A stretch of 64,000 nt of DNA from Actinomadura coerulea. Its GTDB lineage: Bacteria; Actinomycetota; Actinomycetes; Streptosporangiales; Streptosporangiaceae. The stretch spans positions 4,898,001 through 4,962,000 of the forward strand of contig NZ_JACHMQ010000001.1 of assembly GCF_014208105.1 (NCBI RefSeq). The letters run 5' to 3'. This document shows, piece by piece, positions 18,399 through 27,207 of the stretch. Position numbers and translations under genes: made by a program. How positions within the stretch are numbered: position 1 is the first letter of the stretch; every line of letters begins with the position of its first letter. The notes under the pieces are model-generated. The model worked only from the letters and a program-made list of their open reading frames with translations, was not told the origin of the DNA and searched no databases.

Positions 18399-19160
18399 TC
18401 AGGTGATCTCCAGGAGCTTCTCGCGGACGGCGTAGACGACGGCCTCCATGCGGGAGTGGAGCTGGAGTTTCTCCAGGATGTTGCGCACGTGGTTCTTCAC
18501 CGTGTTCTCGGAGATGAACAGCTCACGCGCGATCTCCCGGTTGCCCAGGCCGCGCGCGACGAGCCGCAGCACCTCCATCTCGCGCTCGGTGAGGCGGGGC
18601 GCGGGGACCTGCTGGGTGCGCTCCTCGCTGCGCTTGGCCAGCGAGGCGAACTCGGTGATGAGCTTGGACGCCATCGAGGGGCTTATCAGCGACTGGCCGC
18701 CGTGCACGGCGCGGACGGCCTGCGGGACCTCGTCGATCGAGATCTCCTTGAGCAGGTAGCCGCTGGCCCCGGCCTTGATCGCCTCGAAGAGGTCCTCCTC
18801 CTCGTCGCTGATGGTCAGCATGACGATCTTCGCGCTGGGCGCGGCCTCCTTGATCGCGGTGCACGCCTCGATGCCGCTGCGGCGCGGCATCCGGATGTCC
18901 ATGAGGACGACGTCCGGCAGCAGGTCGCCGGCCATCTCCACGGCCTGCTGGCCGTCGCCGCCCTCGCCGATGACCTCGATGTCGTCCTCGCCCTGGAGGA
19001 CCATCTCCAGGCCGCGGCGGAAGAGCGCGTGGTCGTCGACGATGAGCACGCGGATGGGGTCAGCCGCTCCGGACGGCGCTGCCGCCTTCCGGCCGGCGGG
19101 GGCGGTGCCGGCCTGACGGGGTACCGCCGCGGCGTCGCGAGGCTCGGGATTCTCGCTCAC
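18399..19160 (-). CDS. NarL/LuxR-family response regulator without adjacent kinase
   Basis: This is a 253-residue regulator. A Pro/Ala-rich 33-residue leader precedes a receiver domain (IRVLIVDDHALFRRG; phospho-acceptor Asp88 in VVLMDIRMP; switch residues in MLTISDEE and YLLKEISIDE). The C-terminal LuxR helix-turn-helix is LTEREMEVLRLVARGLGNRE followed by ISENTVKNHVRNILEKL. No kinase lies beside it; the next gene is hpf, an arrangement shared with Streptomyces. It probably pairs with a distant kinase or works as an orphan. Confidence 0.9.
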   Translation of the reverse strand: MSENPEPRDAAAVPRQAGTAPAGRKAAAPSGAADPIRVLIVDDHALFRRGLEMVLQGEDDIEVIGEGGDGQQAVEMAGDLLPDVVLMDIRMPRRSGIEACTAIKEAAPSAKIVMLTISDEEEDLFEAIKAGASGYLLKEISIDEVPQAVRAVHGGQSLISPSMASKLITEFASLAKRSEERTQQVPAPRLTEREMEVLRLVARGLGNREIARELFISENTVKNHVRNILEKLQLHSRMEAVVYAVREKLLEIT

Positions 19161-19421
19161 CAGAGTCGCGGCGTGAAGGAGACGCCGCTTCCCCCCTTCA
19201 CTATTCAGCGATATGGAACTGCCGGAGGGTCGTTCTCCTACGGGTCGTCCTCGGGAACCTACGGGGTCCGGGGACGAACCCGGGGGATTTCAGACCGGGG
19301 TGTCTCCCGGTTAACCGCCGCGCGCCCCGGGAGGTTCCCGGGACGCGCCGCGTCGCGGTCGGCTGAAACGCCTTTTCAGATCATGACATGGTTCGGGCGG
19401 TGACGTGACGCGAGTACCGCA

Positions 19422-20093
19422 TCACTCTTCGACGAGCCTGATGACTCCGTAATCCCAGCCTCGCCTCCGGTAGACGACCGAGGGGTGCCCGGTGGACTTG
19501 TCGCGGTACAGGAAGAAGTCGTGGCCGACGAGCTCCATCTCGAAGAGCGCCTGCTCGATGCCCATCGCCTCGGCCTGGTGGAACTTCTCGCGGACGACCA
19601 GGGGGCCGTCGCCGTCCATGGGGATGGGGACGAGGTTCTCCTCCTCCGCGACCGCCACGGTCTCGGCCTCCGCCTCCACGGGCGGTGCGGCCGCTTCGGA
19701 GGGCTCGGGCGCGACGGCGGGGAGCGCCTCGGGGAGCGTCTCCATCGTGGCGAGCTTGGCGCGGCCCTTGCCGCCGTGGTTCTTCCCGCCGTGGCCCTTG
19801 CGCCGCTCGGAGTCGCGGCGGAGGCGCGACTCCAGCTTGTCCAGCGCCAGGTCGAGGGCTCCGTAGCGGTCGTCGGCGGCGGCCTCGGCCCGGATCACCG
19901 GACCGCGGGAGCGGATCGTGAGCTCCACCCGTTCGCGCTGGTCGGCGAGGCGCGGGTTGCGTTCCTCCGAGACCTCCACGTCCACGCGGATGACCTTCTG
20001 GTCGAGCCGCTCGATCTTGGCGAGTTTGTTGTCGACGTGCCGACGGAACCTGTCGTTGACGTCGGTGTGCCGGCCCCTGACGGTGATGTTCAC
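19422..20093 (-). CDS. hpf: ribosome hibernation promoting factor, long form
   Basis: This 223-residue long HPF binds the 30S decoding region and dimerises 70S ribosomes into 100S particles in stationary phase. The N-terminal RaiA-like domain is residues 1-105 (MNITVRGRHTDVNDRFRRHV, VDVEVSEERNPR, DDRYGALDLALDKLESRLRR). A charged and then Glu/Ala-rich linker spans about 106-160, and the C-terminal dimerisation domain runs to the end (VVREKFHQAEAMGIEQALFE, DFFLYRDK, VVYRRRGWDYGVIRL). Start GTG at 20093 has GAAGGGGGG upstream, giving a family-type N-terminus. Confidence 0.95.
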   Translation of the reverse strand: MNITVRGRHTDVNDRFRRHVDNKLAKIERLDQKVIRVDVEVSEERNPRLADQRERVELTIRSRGPVIRAEAAADDRYGALDLALDKLESRLRRDSERRKGHGGKNHGGKGRAKLATMETLPEALPAVAPEPSEAAAPPVEAEAETVAVAEEENLVPIPMDGDGPLVVREKFHQAEAMGIEQALFEMELVGHDFFLYRDKSTGHPSVVYRRRGWDYGVIRLVEE

Positions 20094-20746
20094 GTGGGAC
20101 CCCCCTTCTCCCGGTTGCGTTTCCTGCCCGCTCCGGGGCCCCTGACAGCCCCGGACGGGTACCAAAGGACGGTGGGTCGCACCCGCCCGGCCGACCTGGT
20201 CTTCGTCCCCACATCCGCCTGCTGAGGGGCTCGCGGCGCTTTCGCCACTACTGCCCTTCTCCCGTTACGGGGGATGTCGGATCCCACGACGGGGCAGGAC
20301 TTACCTCTAAGGCGCACCGTGATCGGTCGACGAGAAGTCGCCTTACGTGGGCCGTTTCGCCTGCGCCTGGCATCGGCTAGCCGGATCGTCTGCCGTGCCC
20401 CTGACGGGCACTGCGATCCAACGCAACCACGGACCCGGGCGGGTGCCATGTCAGGAACGCTAACCCCTTAAGCCACGAATGTCAGGGGGGTGCGGCGAGG
20501 AAAAACTCACTGACCGTCATCGTTGACTGCCTCAGCGGGGTCTTGGGCCGCCCCTCCGGGGGCCCGTCACGGACGCGAAACCCCCGTGTGCGCGCCGTTC
20601 ACGGGCCTAACGCCCGCCCAGGTCAGCCGGGACTGACCCCTCGGTGAGTTTCCGAAATCTCTGCTGCCTCATGTCCTAATGTGACTCGATTAACTTCACA
20701 CTGTCCCCCTACAGCACACAGGCCCGACAAGTTCCACTACACGGCG
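20094..20746. other. 653-bp intergenic region between comF and hpf
   Basis: I see no convincing open frame. Visible structures are a small hairpin GGTCAG-ccggga-CTGACC at about 20621-20638, a GC-rich dyad near 20548-20566 (GGCCGCCCCTCCGGGGGCC), and long-range complementary octamers AAACTCAC (about 20503) and GTGAGTTT (about 20644). It must contain the hpf promoter and leader. The 20680-20720 part is relatively AT-rich for this genome and lies beside the 3' end of comF. A small RNA is possible but cannot be shown here. Confidence 0.4.
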
Positions 20747-21412
20747 TCACCAGAGCCGGTGCCGGGGCGTCGCCGCGACGGTGGCCGCGCCCGCCACGTC
20801 CGCGCCGGCCGCCCGGAGGGCTCGCGCGGACTCGGCCAGGGAGGCGCCCGTCGTGACCACGTCGTCGACCAGGACGACGCGGCGCCCGGCGACCTCGGCG
20901 CGCGCCTCGACGGCCCCCGCGAGGTTGGCGGCCCGCTCCCTGGCCGAGAGCCCGGCCTGGTCGGCGACACGCCCCCGCTGCCGCAAGGCGCCGAGCGCGG
21001 TCACGGGAACACCGCTCGCGCGGAGCCGCCGCACCGCGACCTCGACCATCCCTCGCAGGGGGTCATGGCCGCGCCGGCGCACGGCTCTGCGCCCCGACGG
21101 CACCCAGACCACCAGGGGCGGGCCGGGGCCGGACGGGAGGGCCGCATGGACGGCCGTCGCCAGGGCCTCCCCCAGCGGGACGGCGAGGGCCGCGCGGCCG
21201 CGCTCCTTGTAGGAGGCCAGGATCGTGCGCAGCGGCCCCTCATAGGCCGCCACGGTCCACGGAGGGGGCAGCCCGGCGGGCGCCTGCCCCGCCGGGCGCG
21301 CCTCCGCCAGGAGGGGGCGTGCGCACGCGTCGCACAGCAGGCCCGGATGATGCCCGCACCCGGCACAGCGTTGCGGGAGCAGCAGGTCGATCAGATCGGC
21401 GAGAGCACTCAT
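20747..21412 (-). CDS. comF: ComF-family phosphoribosyltransferase-like protein
   Basis: This is a 221-residue protein with the ComF layout: an N-terminal zinc-ribbon-like part (LLPQRCAGCGHHPGLLCDAC), the strand/loop YEGPLRTILASYKERGR, and the PRPP-binding loop VVLVDDVVTTGASL near residues 180-193. In naturally competent bacteria ComF acts in DNA uptake; in actinomycetes its role is unknown. It sits between lpqB and hpf as in related genomes. Confidence 0.9.
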   Translation of the reverse strand: MSALADLIDLLLPQRCAGCGHHPGLLCDACARPLLAEARPAGQAPAGLPPPWTVAAYEGPLRTILASYKERGRAALAVPLGEALATAVHAALPSGPGPPLVVWVPSGRRAVRRRGHDPLRGMVEVAVRRLRASGVPVTALGALRQRGRVADQAGLSARERAANLAGAVEARAEVAGRRVVLVDDVVTTGASLAESARALRAAGADVAGAATVAATPRHRLW

Positions 21413-21545
21413 GCCCCCGACGATGCCGGGCGCGCCCGCGCGCCGCCCCGCACTCCACCAACTGTGGATAACTCTCAGTGATCACGAAAAGTCGACCGAA
21501 GAGCCGCCGCTTCGGCGTGTCGCGGTAGGCCCCGGGCGCCGTGCG

Positions 21546-23342
21546 TCAGCCTGGGTAGGAGGGGTCCTTGGCGGGGGTGGGGCAGATCCAGGGACTGTAG
21601 GAGTTGCTCGGGGAGCGCTGGCGGCAGACCTGGTCCTTGCCGGACGAGCGGGTTCCGATGAGGATCGGGGCGCCGGGGGCGGCCGCGATCGTGCGGGGCT
21701 CGCCGAGGGAGCCGACGCCCAGGGACGTGATGGCGCTGCCGCTGATCGGCATCAGGAACGGGAGGGTCTGCGAGTCGCGCTTGGCGCGGCCCAGGACGGC
21801 GAGCGTGCCGTAGTCGCGCCAGGCGAGGTCGACGGCGTCCTGGAGCTCGGAGCTCACGGGCAGGAACGAGCCGACGTCCAGGCCGTCACCCGAAGACCGG
21901 ACGATGCGCCCCACCTGGACCTGGGGGCGCCCGTCGACGCGGGCGATCACGGCCGCGCGGACGCCGTCGCGGGCCATGCGGAAGGCGAGGACCTCGCGGC
22001 CGCCCAGGCCCCAGTGGGCGGCGCGGACGGGCGGTTTGCCGCGCCTGCGCACCCAGAGCGAGGACTCGTCCTTCTTCGTCTCCACGATCCACAGGGTGCC
22101 GTCGTGGCTCCAGGTGGGCGCGGTGAAGCGGGCCCCGGGGCGCGCGGTCAGCAGGACGCGCGGCGCGGGCTGGCCGGTGACGGGGGCGGCGACCAGGACC
22201 TGGCTCTCGTCGGCGCTCAGGCCGGCGAACTCCTGGTGGTCGGGGGCGACGGCGGGACGGGAGAGGCGGCCGGCGGAGCCGGTCACCACGGGCTGGGCGC
22301 GGTCGCTCTCCAGGGTGCCGAGGAAGCCGGAGGGGCCGACGACGTAGGCGCTCTGCTGGACTCCCTCGGGGGGCACCTGGCCGTCGGGAGAGTTGCCCTC
22401 CCAGCCGTTCACGGGCTGCGTGGCGTCGGCGCCGTCGGGCACGACGGTCCTGCCCTCGATCGACAGCCGCCACGACTTGATCTCCGAGAGCTGCCGCATC
22501 GTCCACGAGAGCTGTGCCGACATGCGCTCGACGTCGCCGCCGCGGGCCTGGCCCGTGAGGTCGACGGTCGCGACGTCCTTGTCGATCCGCACGCCGCGGC
22601 GGAGCCGGGTGCCCTCCGGGAAGGCGGTGTCGACCGCGCCGTTCAGCCAGGAGGTCGGGCCGGTCAGCAGGGCCTGGACGAGCTGGGTGGGCAGCGTCTG
22701 CCGGTTCACGACCGGCAGGAAGACGCCGTTCGGGACGAGGGTGCGCCGGTCGGGCGCGAGGAAGAACAGGTTGACGGTGCGCATGGCGCGCTCGACGTCG
22801 TCCTTGGTGAGCAGCAGGCCGGCCTTGTCGTCGCCGGGCAGGCCGGCGATGCGCCAGACGCCCTGCGGGGTCCTGGTGAGCTGGAAGGTGGCGTCGAGCG
22901 CCTTCGGGGAGGCGGTGTACTGGCCGTCGGCGGTGATCGTGCCGAGTTCCTCGCCGGTGACGCGGACGGTCGCCTGGTTCCCGGACGACTTGATCACGTG
23001 CGGGTCGGTGATGCGGCTCGCCAGCACGGTCACGAAGGGCCGCAGGCCGGGGTTCCAGGACGTCTGGCCGGACAGGTACTGCTTGGCGACCTTGTGGCCG
23101 TCGTCGAAGCTCGCGGACGCGGCGAGGAAGCCGGAGACGATCTGGGCGGGGCCCCACTCGGGGCGCGGCTTCACCGGGATCAGCCGGACGTAGGGGTCGT
23201 CGACGCGCTCGGCGCGCTCGGCGGGCCTGCCGGAGACGACCTGCCCGCCGCTCGGGACGTTCGCGCAGCCGGCGCCGCCCAGGACCAGGACGGCGACGGC
23301 GAGCAGGCACGTGAGCCGCCGGGTTCCGGCGCAGGGGCTCAT
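21546..23342 (-). CDS. lpqB: lipoprotein LpqB, MtrB accessory protein
   Basis: This 598-residue lipoprotein has a signal peptide ending VLGGAGC (Cys26). The N-terminal half has the GerMN-type domain (FFLAPDRRTLVPNGVFLPV, LVQALLTGPTSWLNGAVDTAFPEGTRL) and the C-terminal half is a beta-propeller-like region with repeated Trp/Asp strands (LWVRRRGKPPVRAAHW and others). LpqB interacts with the extracellular sensor of MtrB in mycobacteria. Its ATG overlaps the mtrB stop by ATGA, so it is in the mtrA-mtrB-lpqB operon. Confidence 0.95.
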   Translation of the reverse strand: MSPCAGTRRLTCLLAVAVLVLGGAGCANVPSGGQVVSGRPAERAERVDDPYVRLIPVKPRPEWGPAQIVSGFLAASASFDDGHKVAKQYLSGQTSWNPGLRPFVTVLASRITDPHVIKSSGNQATVRVTGEELGTITADGQYTASPKALDATFQLTRTPQGVWRIAGLPGDDKAGLLLTKDDVERAMRTVNLFFLAPDRRTLVPNGVFLPVVNRQTLPTQLVQALLTGPTSWLNGAVDTAFPEGTRLRRGVRIDKDVATVDLTGQARGGDVERMSAQLSWTMRQLSEIKSWRLSIEGRTVVPDGADATQPVNGWEGNSPDGQVPPEGVQQSAYVVGPSGFLGTLESDRAQPVVTGSAGRLSRPAVAPDHQEFAGLSADESQVLVAAPVTGQPAPRVLLTARPGARFTAPTWSHDGTLWIVETKKDESSLWVRRRGKPPVRAAHWGLGGREVLAFRMARDGVRAAVIARVDGRPQVQVGRIVRSSGDGLDVGSFLPVSSELQDAVDLAWRDYGTLAVLGRAKRDSQTLPFLMPISGSAITSLGVGSLGEPRTIAAAPGAPILIGTRSSGKDQVCRQRSPSNSYSPWICPTPAKDPSYPG

Positions 23343-24976
23343 TCGCCGGCCTCCAGCTCCGCGAACAGGGGGCGGGCGTCACCGGCCCCCGGCGGGACGA
23401 GCGGCAGCGGCGAGCCCCGCAGCTCGGCCCCCGCCACGCGCGGCAGCGAGAGGCGGAACTGGGAGCCCGCGCCGGGCTCTCCCCACGCCTGGAGCCAGCC
23501 GCCGTGCAGCTGCGCGTCCTCCCGGGAGATCGACAGGCCGAGCCCGGTGCCGCCGGTGGTGCGGGCGCGGGCCGGGTCGGCGCGCCAGAAGCGGTCGAAG
23601 ACCATCTGCCCCTCCCCCGGTTTGAGCCCGACCCCGTGGTCGCGGACGGCGACGGCGACGGCGTCGCGGTCGGCGCCCACGGAGACGACGATGTCCTCGC
23701 CGTCGCCGTGCTCGACGGCGTTGACGAGGAGGTTGCGCAGGATGCGCTCGACGCGGCGGCGGTCGACCTCGGCCATGCAGGGCTCGCCCGGCAGCTGCAG
23801 GATGACCTTGCTGCCCTTGCGCTCGGCGAGGCCCTGGATGTCGCCGACGACGCGCAGCACGAGGTCGCGCATGTCGAGGGACTCGGCGTCGAGCGTCGCG
23901 GCGCCGGCGTCGTGGCGGCTGATCTCCAGCAGGTCGGCCAGGAGCGACTCGAACCGCTCCAGCTGGCTCTGCAGCAGCTCCGCGGACCGCCCGACGGACG
24001 GGTCGGCGAAGCCGTCGCGGTTCTCGTAGAGCATGTCGGCGGCGATCCTGATGGTGGTCAGGGGCGTGCGCAGCTCGTGGGAGACGTCCGAGACGAACTG
24101 GCGCTGCACCTGGGACAGGTCCTCCAGCTCGCCGATCTTCTCCTGGAGGTTGGCGGCCATGTCGTTGAAGGAGCGGGCGAGCCGGGCGAGGTCGTCCTCG
24201 CCGCGGACCCGCATGCGCTCTTCGAGGCGCCCGGCGGCGAGCCGCTGCGCGCCCTGGGCCGCGAGCCGCACCGGGATCACGACCTGGCGCGTGACCAGGG
24301 AGGCGATCGCGGCCAGCAGCAGCACCAGGACGATGCCCACTCCGGCCAGGGAGCGGCTGACGTTGGTGAGGGTCTGCTGCTCCTGCGTCAGCGGGAACAG
24401 GTAGTACAGCTCGAACTGGCCGGTCTTGCCGCCGACGATGAGGCCGCGCTCGTTCGAGCGGTCGCCGACGTAGGAGAGCTTGCCGTAGGTGTAGGCGCGG
24501 GATCCGGCGGGGGCGTTCTTCAGCTCCTCGCGGAGGCGCTTGGGGACGCTCTCCTGGCGCAGTTCGTTGGTGGTGTACCCGTCGAAGTACTGCTCGGTGG
24601 TGTCGCGGATGTAGACCTCGTAGAGCCCCGAGGGCCCGCTGCGGGCCTTGAGCCGGTCGATCGTCGAGTTCAGCCTGCTGCCGTCGCCCGTGGAGTTGCC
24701 CAGGTCGCGCTGGACCTGCGCCAGGCCGTCGTCCAGCTGGAGACGGGCCGCCTTGACCTTGCCGTCCATCAGCGCGGACGACACCTGCTGCATGAGGAAC
24801 GCGCCCAGGATCGCCACCACGATCGCCGAGATGAACAGGGTGGACGTGACGACGCGGACCTGGATCGACCGGCGCCACCGCAGGTAGCCGGCGCTCGCGG
24901 CGCCCTGCAGGACGCGGCGGACCGCGCCCAGGCCGCGCCGGACGAACCGCTTCGCCCTCCTCATGTCGACGTTCAT
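23339..24976 (-). CDS. mtrB: sensor histidine kinase MtrB
   Basis: This 545-residue kinase has two membrane helices (about residues 43-65, TLFISAIVVAILGAFLM, and about 205-227) flanking an extracellular sensor domain. A HAMP linker follows (QRLAAGRLEERMRVRGEDDL), then the phospho-acceptor box FVSDVSHELRTPLTTIR with His300. The ATPase domain has the N box (RNLLVNAVEHG), the G1 box DHGVGLKPGE, and GGTGLGLSISR. It phosphorylates MtrA to couple envelope and division status to gene expression. The C-terminal tail is Pro/Gly-rich. Confidence 0.96.
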   Translation of the reverse strand: MNVDMRRAKRFVRRGLGAVRRVLQGAASAGYLRWRRSIQVRVVTSTLFISAIVVAILGAFLMQQVSSALMDGKVKAARLQLDDGLAQVQRDLGNSTGDGSRLNSTIDRLKARSGPSGLYEVYIRDTTEQYFDGYTTNELRQESVPKRLREELKNAPAGSRAYTYGKLSYVGDRSNERGLIVGGKTGQFELYYLFPLTQEQQTLTNVSRSLAGVGIVLVLLLAAIASLVTRQVVIPVRLAAQGAQRLAAGRLEERMRVRGEDDLARLARSFNDMAANLQEKIGELEDLSQVQRQFVSDVSHELRTPLTTIRIAADMLYENRDGFADPSVGRSAELLQSQLERFESLLADLLEISRHDAGAATLDAESLDMRDLVLRVVGDIQGLAERKGSKVILQLPGEPCMAEVDRRRVERILRNLLVNAVEHGDGEDIVVSVGADRDAVAVAVRDHGVGLKPGEGQMVFDRFWRADPARARTTGGTGLGLSISREDAQLHGGWLQAWGEPGAGSQFRLSLPRVAGAELRGSPLPLVPPGAGDARPLFAELEAGE

Positions 24977-25053
24977 GGGAGGTCCGCGAGGCGGCGCGGC
25001 GGTCCGGAGGGGCGCTGGTCGGTCATGGGCGGGTCACCGGCGGCGGGACGGCT

Positions 25054-25740
25054 TCAGGCCGGGCCGGCCTTGTAGCCGACCCCGCGCACGGTGACGACGA
25101 TCTCGGGCCGTTCCGGGTCCTTCTCGATCTTGGCGCGGAGCCGCTGGACGTGCACGTTCACCAGCCGCGTGTCGGCGGCGTGCCGGTAGCCCCAGACCTG
25201 CTCCAGCAGCACCTCGCGGGTGAAGACCTGGCGGGGCTTGCGGGCGAGGGCGACCAGCAGGTCGAACTCCAGCGGCGTGAGCGGGATGTGCCGGTCGCCG
25301 CGCTTGACCGAGTGGCCGGCGACGTCGATGGTGATGTCGCCGATCTGCAGGGTCTCGGGCGCCGGCTCGTCGGTGCGGCGCAGGCGGGCGCGCACGCGCG
25401 CCACCAGCTCCTTGGGCTTGAACGGCTTGACGATGTAGTCGTCGGCGCCCGACTCCAGGCCGAGGACGACGTCCACGGTGTCGCTCTTGGCGGTCAGCAT
25501 GACGATCGGCACGCCGGACTCGGCGCGGATCTGCCGGCACACGTCGATCCCGTCGGCCCCCGGCAGCATCAGGTCGAGCAGCACGAGGTCGGGCCGGGTC
25601 TCCCGGAACGCCTCGAGCGCCTTGTCGCCGTCGTGGACGAACGACGGCTCGAAGCCCTCGCCCCTCAGCACGATGCCGAGCATCTCGGCGAGCGCGAGAT
25701 CGTCGTCGACGACCAGTACACGTCCTCTCATGGCCCTCAT
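25054..25740 (-). CDS. mtrA: OmpR-family response regulator MtrA
   Basis: This 228-residue regulator has the receiver domain GRVLVVDDDLALAEMLG with phospho-acceptor Asp56 in LVLLDLMLPG, VMLTAKSD and YIVKPFKPKE. The winged-helix DNA-binding domain ends VNVHVQRLRAKIEKD then IVVTVRGVGYKAGPA. It is almost identical in text to MtrA of other actinomycetes, where it controls division, osmotic and developmental genes. The start could be ATG 25740, ATG 25731 or GTG 25746; I use 25740. A 77-bp gap to mtrB and the same strand indicate one operon. Confidence 0.96.
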   Translation of the reverse strand: MRAMRGRVLVVDDDLALAEMLGIVLRGEGFEPSFVHDGDKALEAFRETRPDLVLLDLMLPGADGIDVCRQIRAESGVPIVMLTAKSDTVDVVLGLESGADDYIVKPFKPKELVARVRARLRRTDEPAPETLQIGDITIDVAGHSVKRGDRHIPLTPLEFDLLVALARKPRQVFTREVLLEQVWGYRHAADTRLVNVHVQRLRAKIEKDPERPEIVVTVRGVGYKAGPA

Positions 25741-26016
25741 CGTCACAAGTCGGGGTTCGGTGGAGTGGGGCGCGATGCTCCGGCGCCACCTCGCCAGGGA
25801 GAGTTATGCCTTGGCGTGCAAGGTTACCCGCGTTTGCGTCGTACGGCGCTCCCCCTCATCGTCCGGGCGACCCGCCATGGTAGGCGCGAGTCCCGCACAC
25901 GGCGCAAGATCTGCGCCGTGCCCGTGACAGGATGACCTGACCGGCGGCCGCGTACCGGCCCGGATCGGGCCAGATCGGACGTGCCGCCGACCCGCCGGAG
26001 AGCGCAGGGAGACGGG

Positions 26017-27207
26017 ATGCCGGGACCGGACGGCTGGGACGACGACGCCGGCGCCACCGATGTGGCGCGGGGCGTCCCGTTCCGTCCCATGTCCATCTCG
26101 GAGATGCTGGACGGCGCGATCGCCGGGATCCGGCTCAGGCCGCGCGCCACGCTGGGCCTGTCGGTGGCGGTCAGCACGGTGATCCAGGTGACGAGCTCGG
26201 TCGCCGCCTACTTCTTCGTCGGCGACGAGGCCCGCGACGAGGTCACCCCGGACGTGCTGATGGAGTCGCTGGGCGCCCAGCTGACCCTGTCCCTGCTGGG
26301 GCTGGTGCTGTCGGCGTTCGGGATCCTGCTGCTGGCCGGGCTGGTGGCGCCGATCCTGGGGCGCGAGCTCCTGGGCGTGCCGATGGCTCCGAGGCAGGCG
26401 TGGCGGGACGCCCGGCCGCGGTTCGGACGGCTGGTCGCCACCGCGTCGGCGGTCATGGGCGTCTCGCTGGGTGCGCTGGCCCTGCCGGTCGTCCCGTTCT
26501 TCCTCCTGATCGCCGCCGGGGCGCGCCCGGCGTTCGCCGTGCTCGCCGGGATCTTCGGTTTCCCCGTCGGCGTCGGGCTGATGGTGTGGCTCTACATCCT
26601 GTTCGTCCAGGCGGTCCCCGCGGTCGTCCTGGAGCGGCGGACCGTCGGCGGCGCGCTGCGCCGCGCGACGACGCTCTCCAAGGGGCGGTGGTTCCGGACG
26701 TGCGGGACGCTCCTGCTGGCCCTGCTCGTGACCGTGTTCATGGGCTTCTTCGCCCTGCGGATCCCGTTCCTGTTCGCACAGCTGGTCTTCTTCGGCGACT
26801 CCTCCGGCAGCGGGTCGACGATGGGCGCGCTCGCCGTGGACACCGCGGGCCGGATCGTGAGCTGGTCCGTGGTCCTGCCGTTCGACGCGGGCGTGATCGC
26901 CCTGCTCTACATGGACCGGCGGATGCGCCGCGAGGGCTTCGACCTGGACCTGCGCACCCGGGGACGGTCGGCCGCGGCCGTCGCCGCCGGGGAGCGGGGA
27001 GCGGCGGCGGATCAGGGCGCCGGTGAGCAGGACGAGGGGTTCATCGACCTGTGGCGGACGGGCCCGGCCCTGTCCGGCCCGGCACAGGCCGGACCGGCGC
27101 AGGCCGGACAGGCGCAGGCCGGACAGGCGCAGGCCGGACAGGCGCAGGCCGGACAGGCGCAGGCGGGCCCGGCGCAGGGACGTCCATGGACTGGGGCGGG
27201 CACGTGA
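26017..27207 (+). CDS. multi-spanning membrane protein (glycerophosphodiester phosphodiesterase membrane-domain-like) with repeat tail
   Basis: This 396-residue protein begins with a short acidic leader and the motif GVPFRPMSISEMLDGAIAGIRLRP, typical of actinobacterial proteins annotated with the GPDPase membrane domain. About six membrane helices follow (for example LGLVLSAFGILLLAGLVAPILG and VGLMVWLYILFVQAVPAVV), then RRMRREGFDLDLRTRGRS. The last 45 residues are made of a pentapeptide repeat encoded by a 15-bp minisatellite (27085-27174). Start ATG at 26017 follows GGGAGACG. It overlaps the next gene by 22 bp and heads the MoxR-type operon. No catalytic domain is present. Confidence 0.8.
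   Translation: MPGPDGWDDDAGATDVARGVPFRPMSISEMLDGAIAGIRLRPRATLGLSVAVSTVIQVTSSVAAYFFVGDEARDEVTPDVLMESLGAQLTLSLLGLVLSAFGILLLAGLVAPILGRELLGVPMAPRQAWRDARPRFGRLVATASAVMGVSLGALALPVVPFFLLIAAGARPAFAVLAGIFGFPVGVGLMVWLYILFVQAVPAVVLERRTVGGALRRATTLSKGRWFRTCGTLLLALLVTVFMGFFALRIPFLFAQLVFFGDSSGSGSTMGALAVDTAGRIVSWSVVLPFDAGVIALLYMDRRMRREGFDLDLRTRGRSAAAVAAGERGAAADQGAGEQDEGFIDLWRTGPALSGPAQAGPAQAGQAQAGQAQAGQAQAGQAQAGPAQGRPWTGAGT
27085..27174 (+). repeat. six 15-bp tandem repeats (coding minisatellite)
   Basis: The array has six units of the form CAGGCCGGACAGGCG: units 2-5 (27100-27159) are identical and the first and sixth are variants. It encodes (A)QAGQ-type pentapeptides at the C-terminus of the membrane protein and ends 11 bp before the start codon of the next gene. 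Identical units suggest slippage or recent expansion. Confidence 0.95.

Noticed and set aside
27085..27174. CRISPR-like tandem repeats
   Set aside because: The units are 15 bp, contiguous and coding; there are no spacers and no cas genes.
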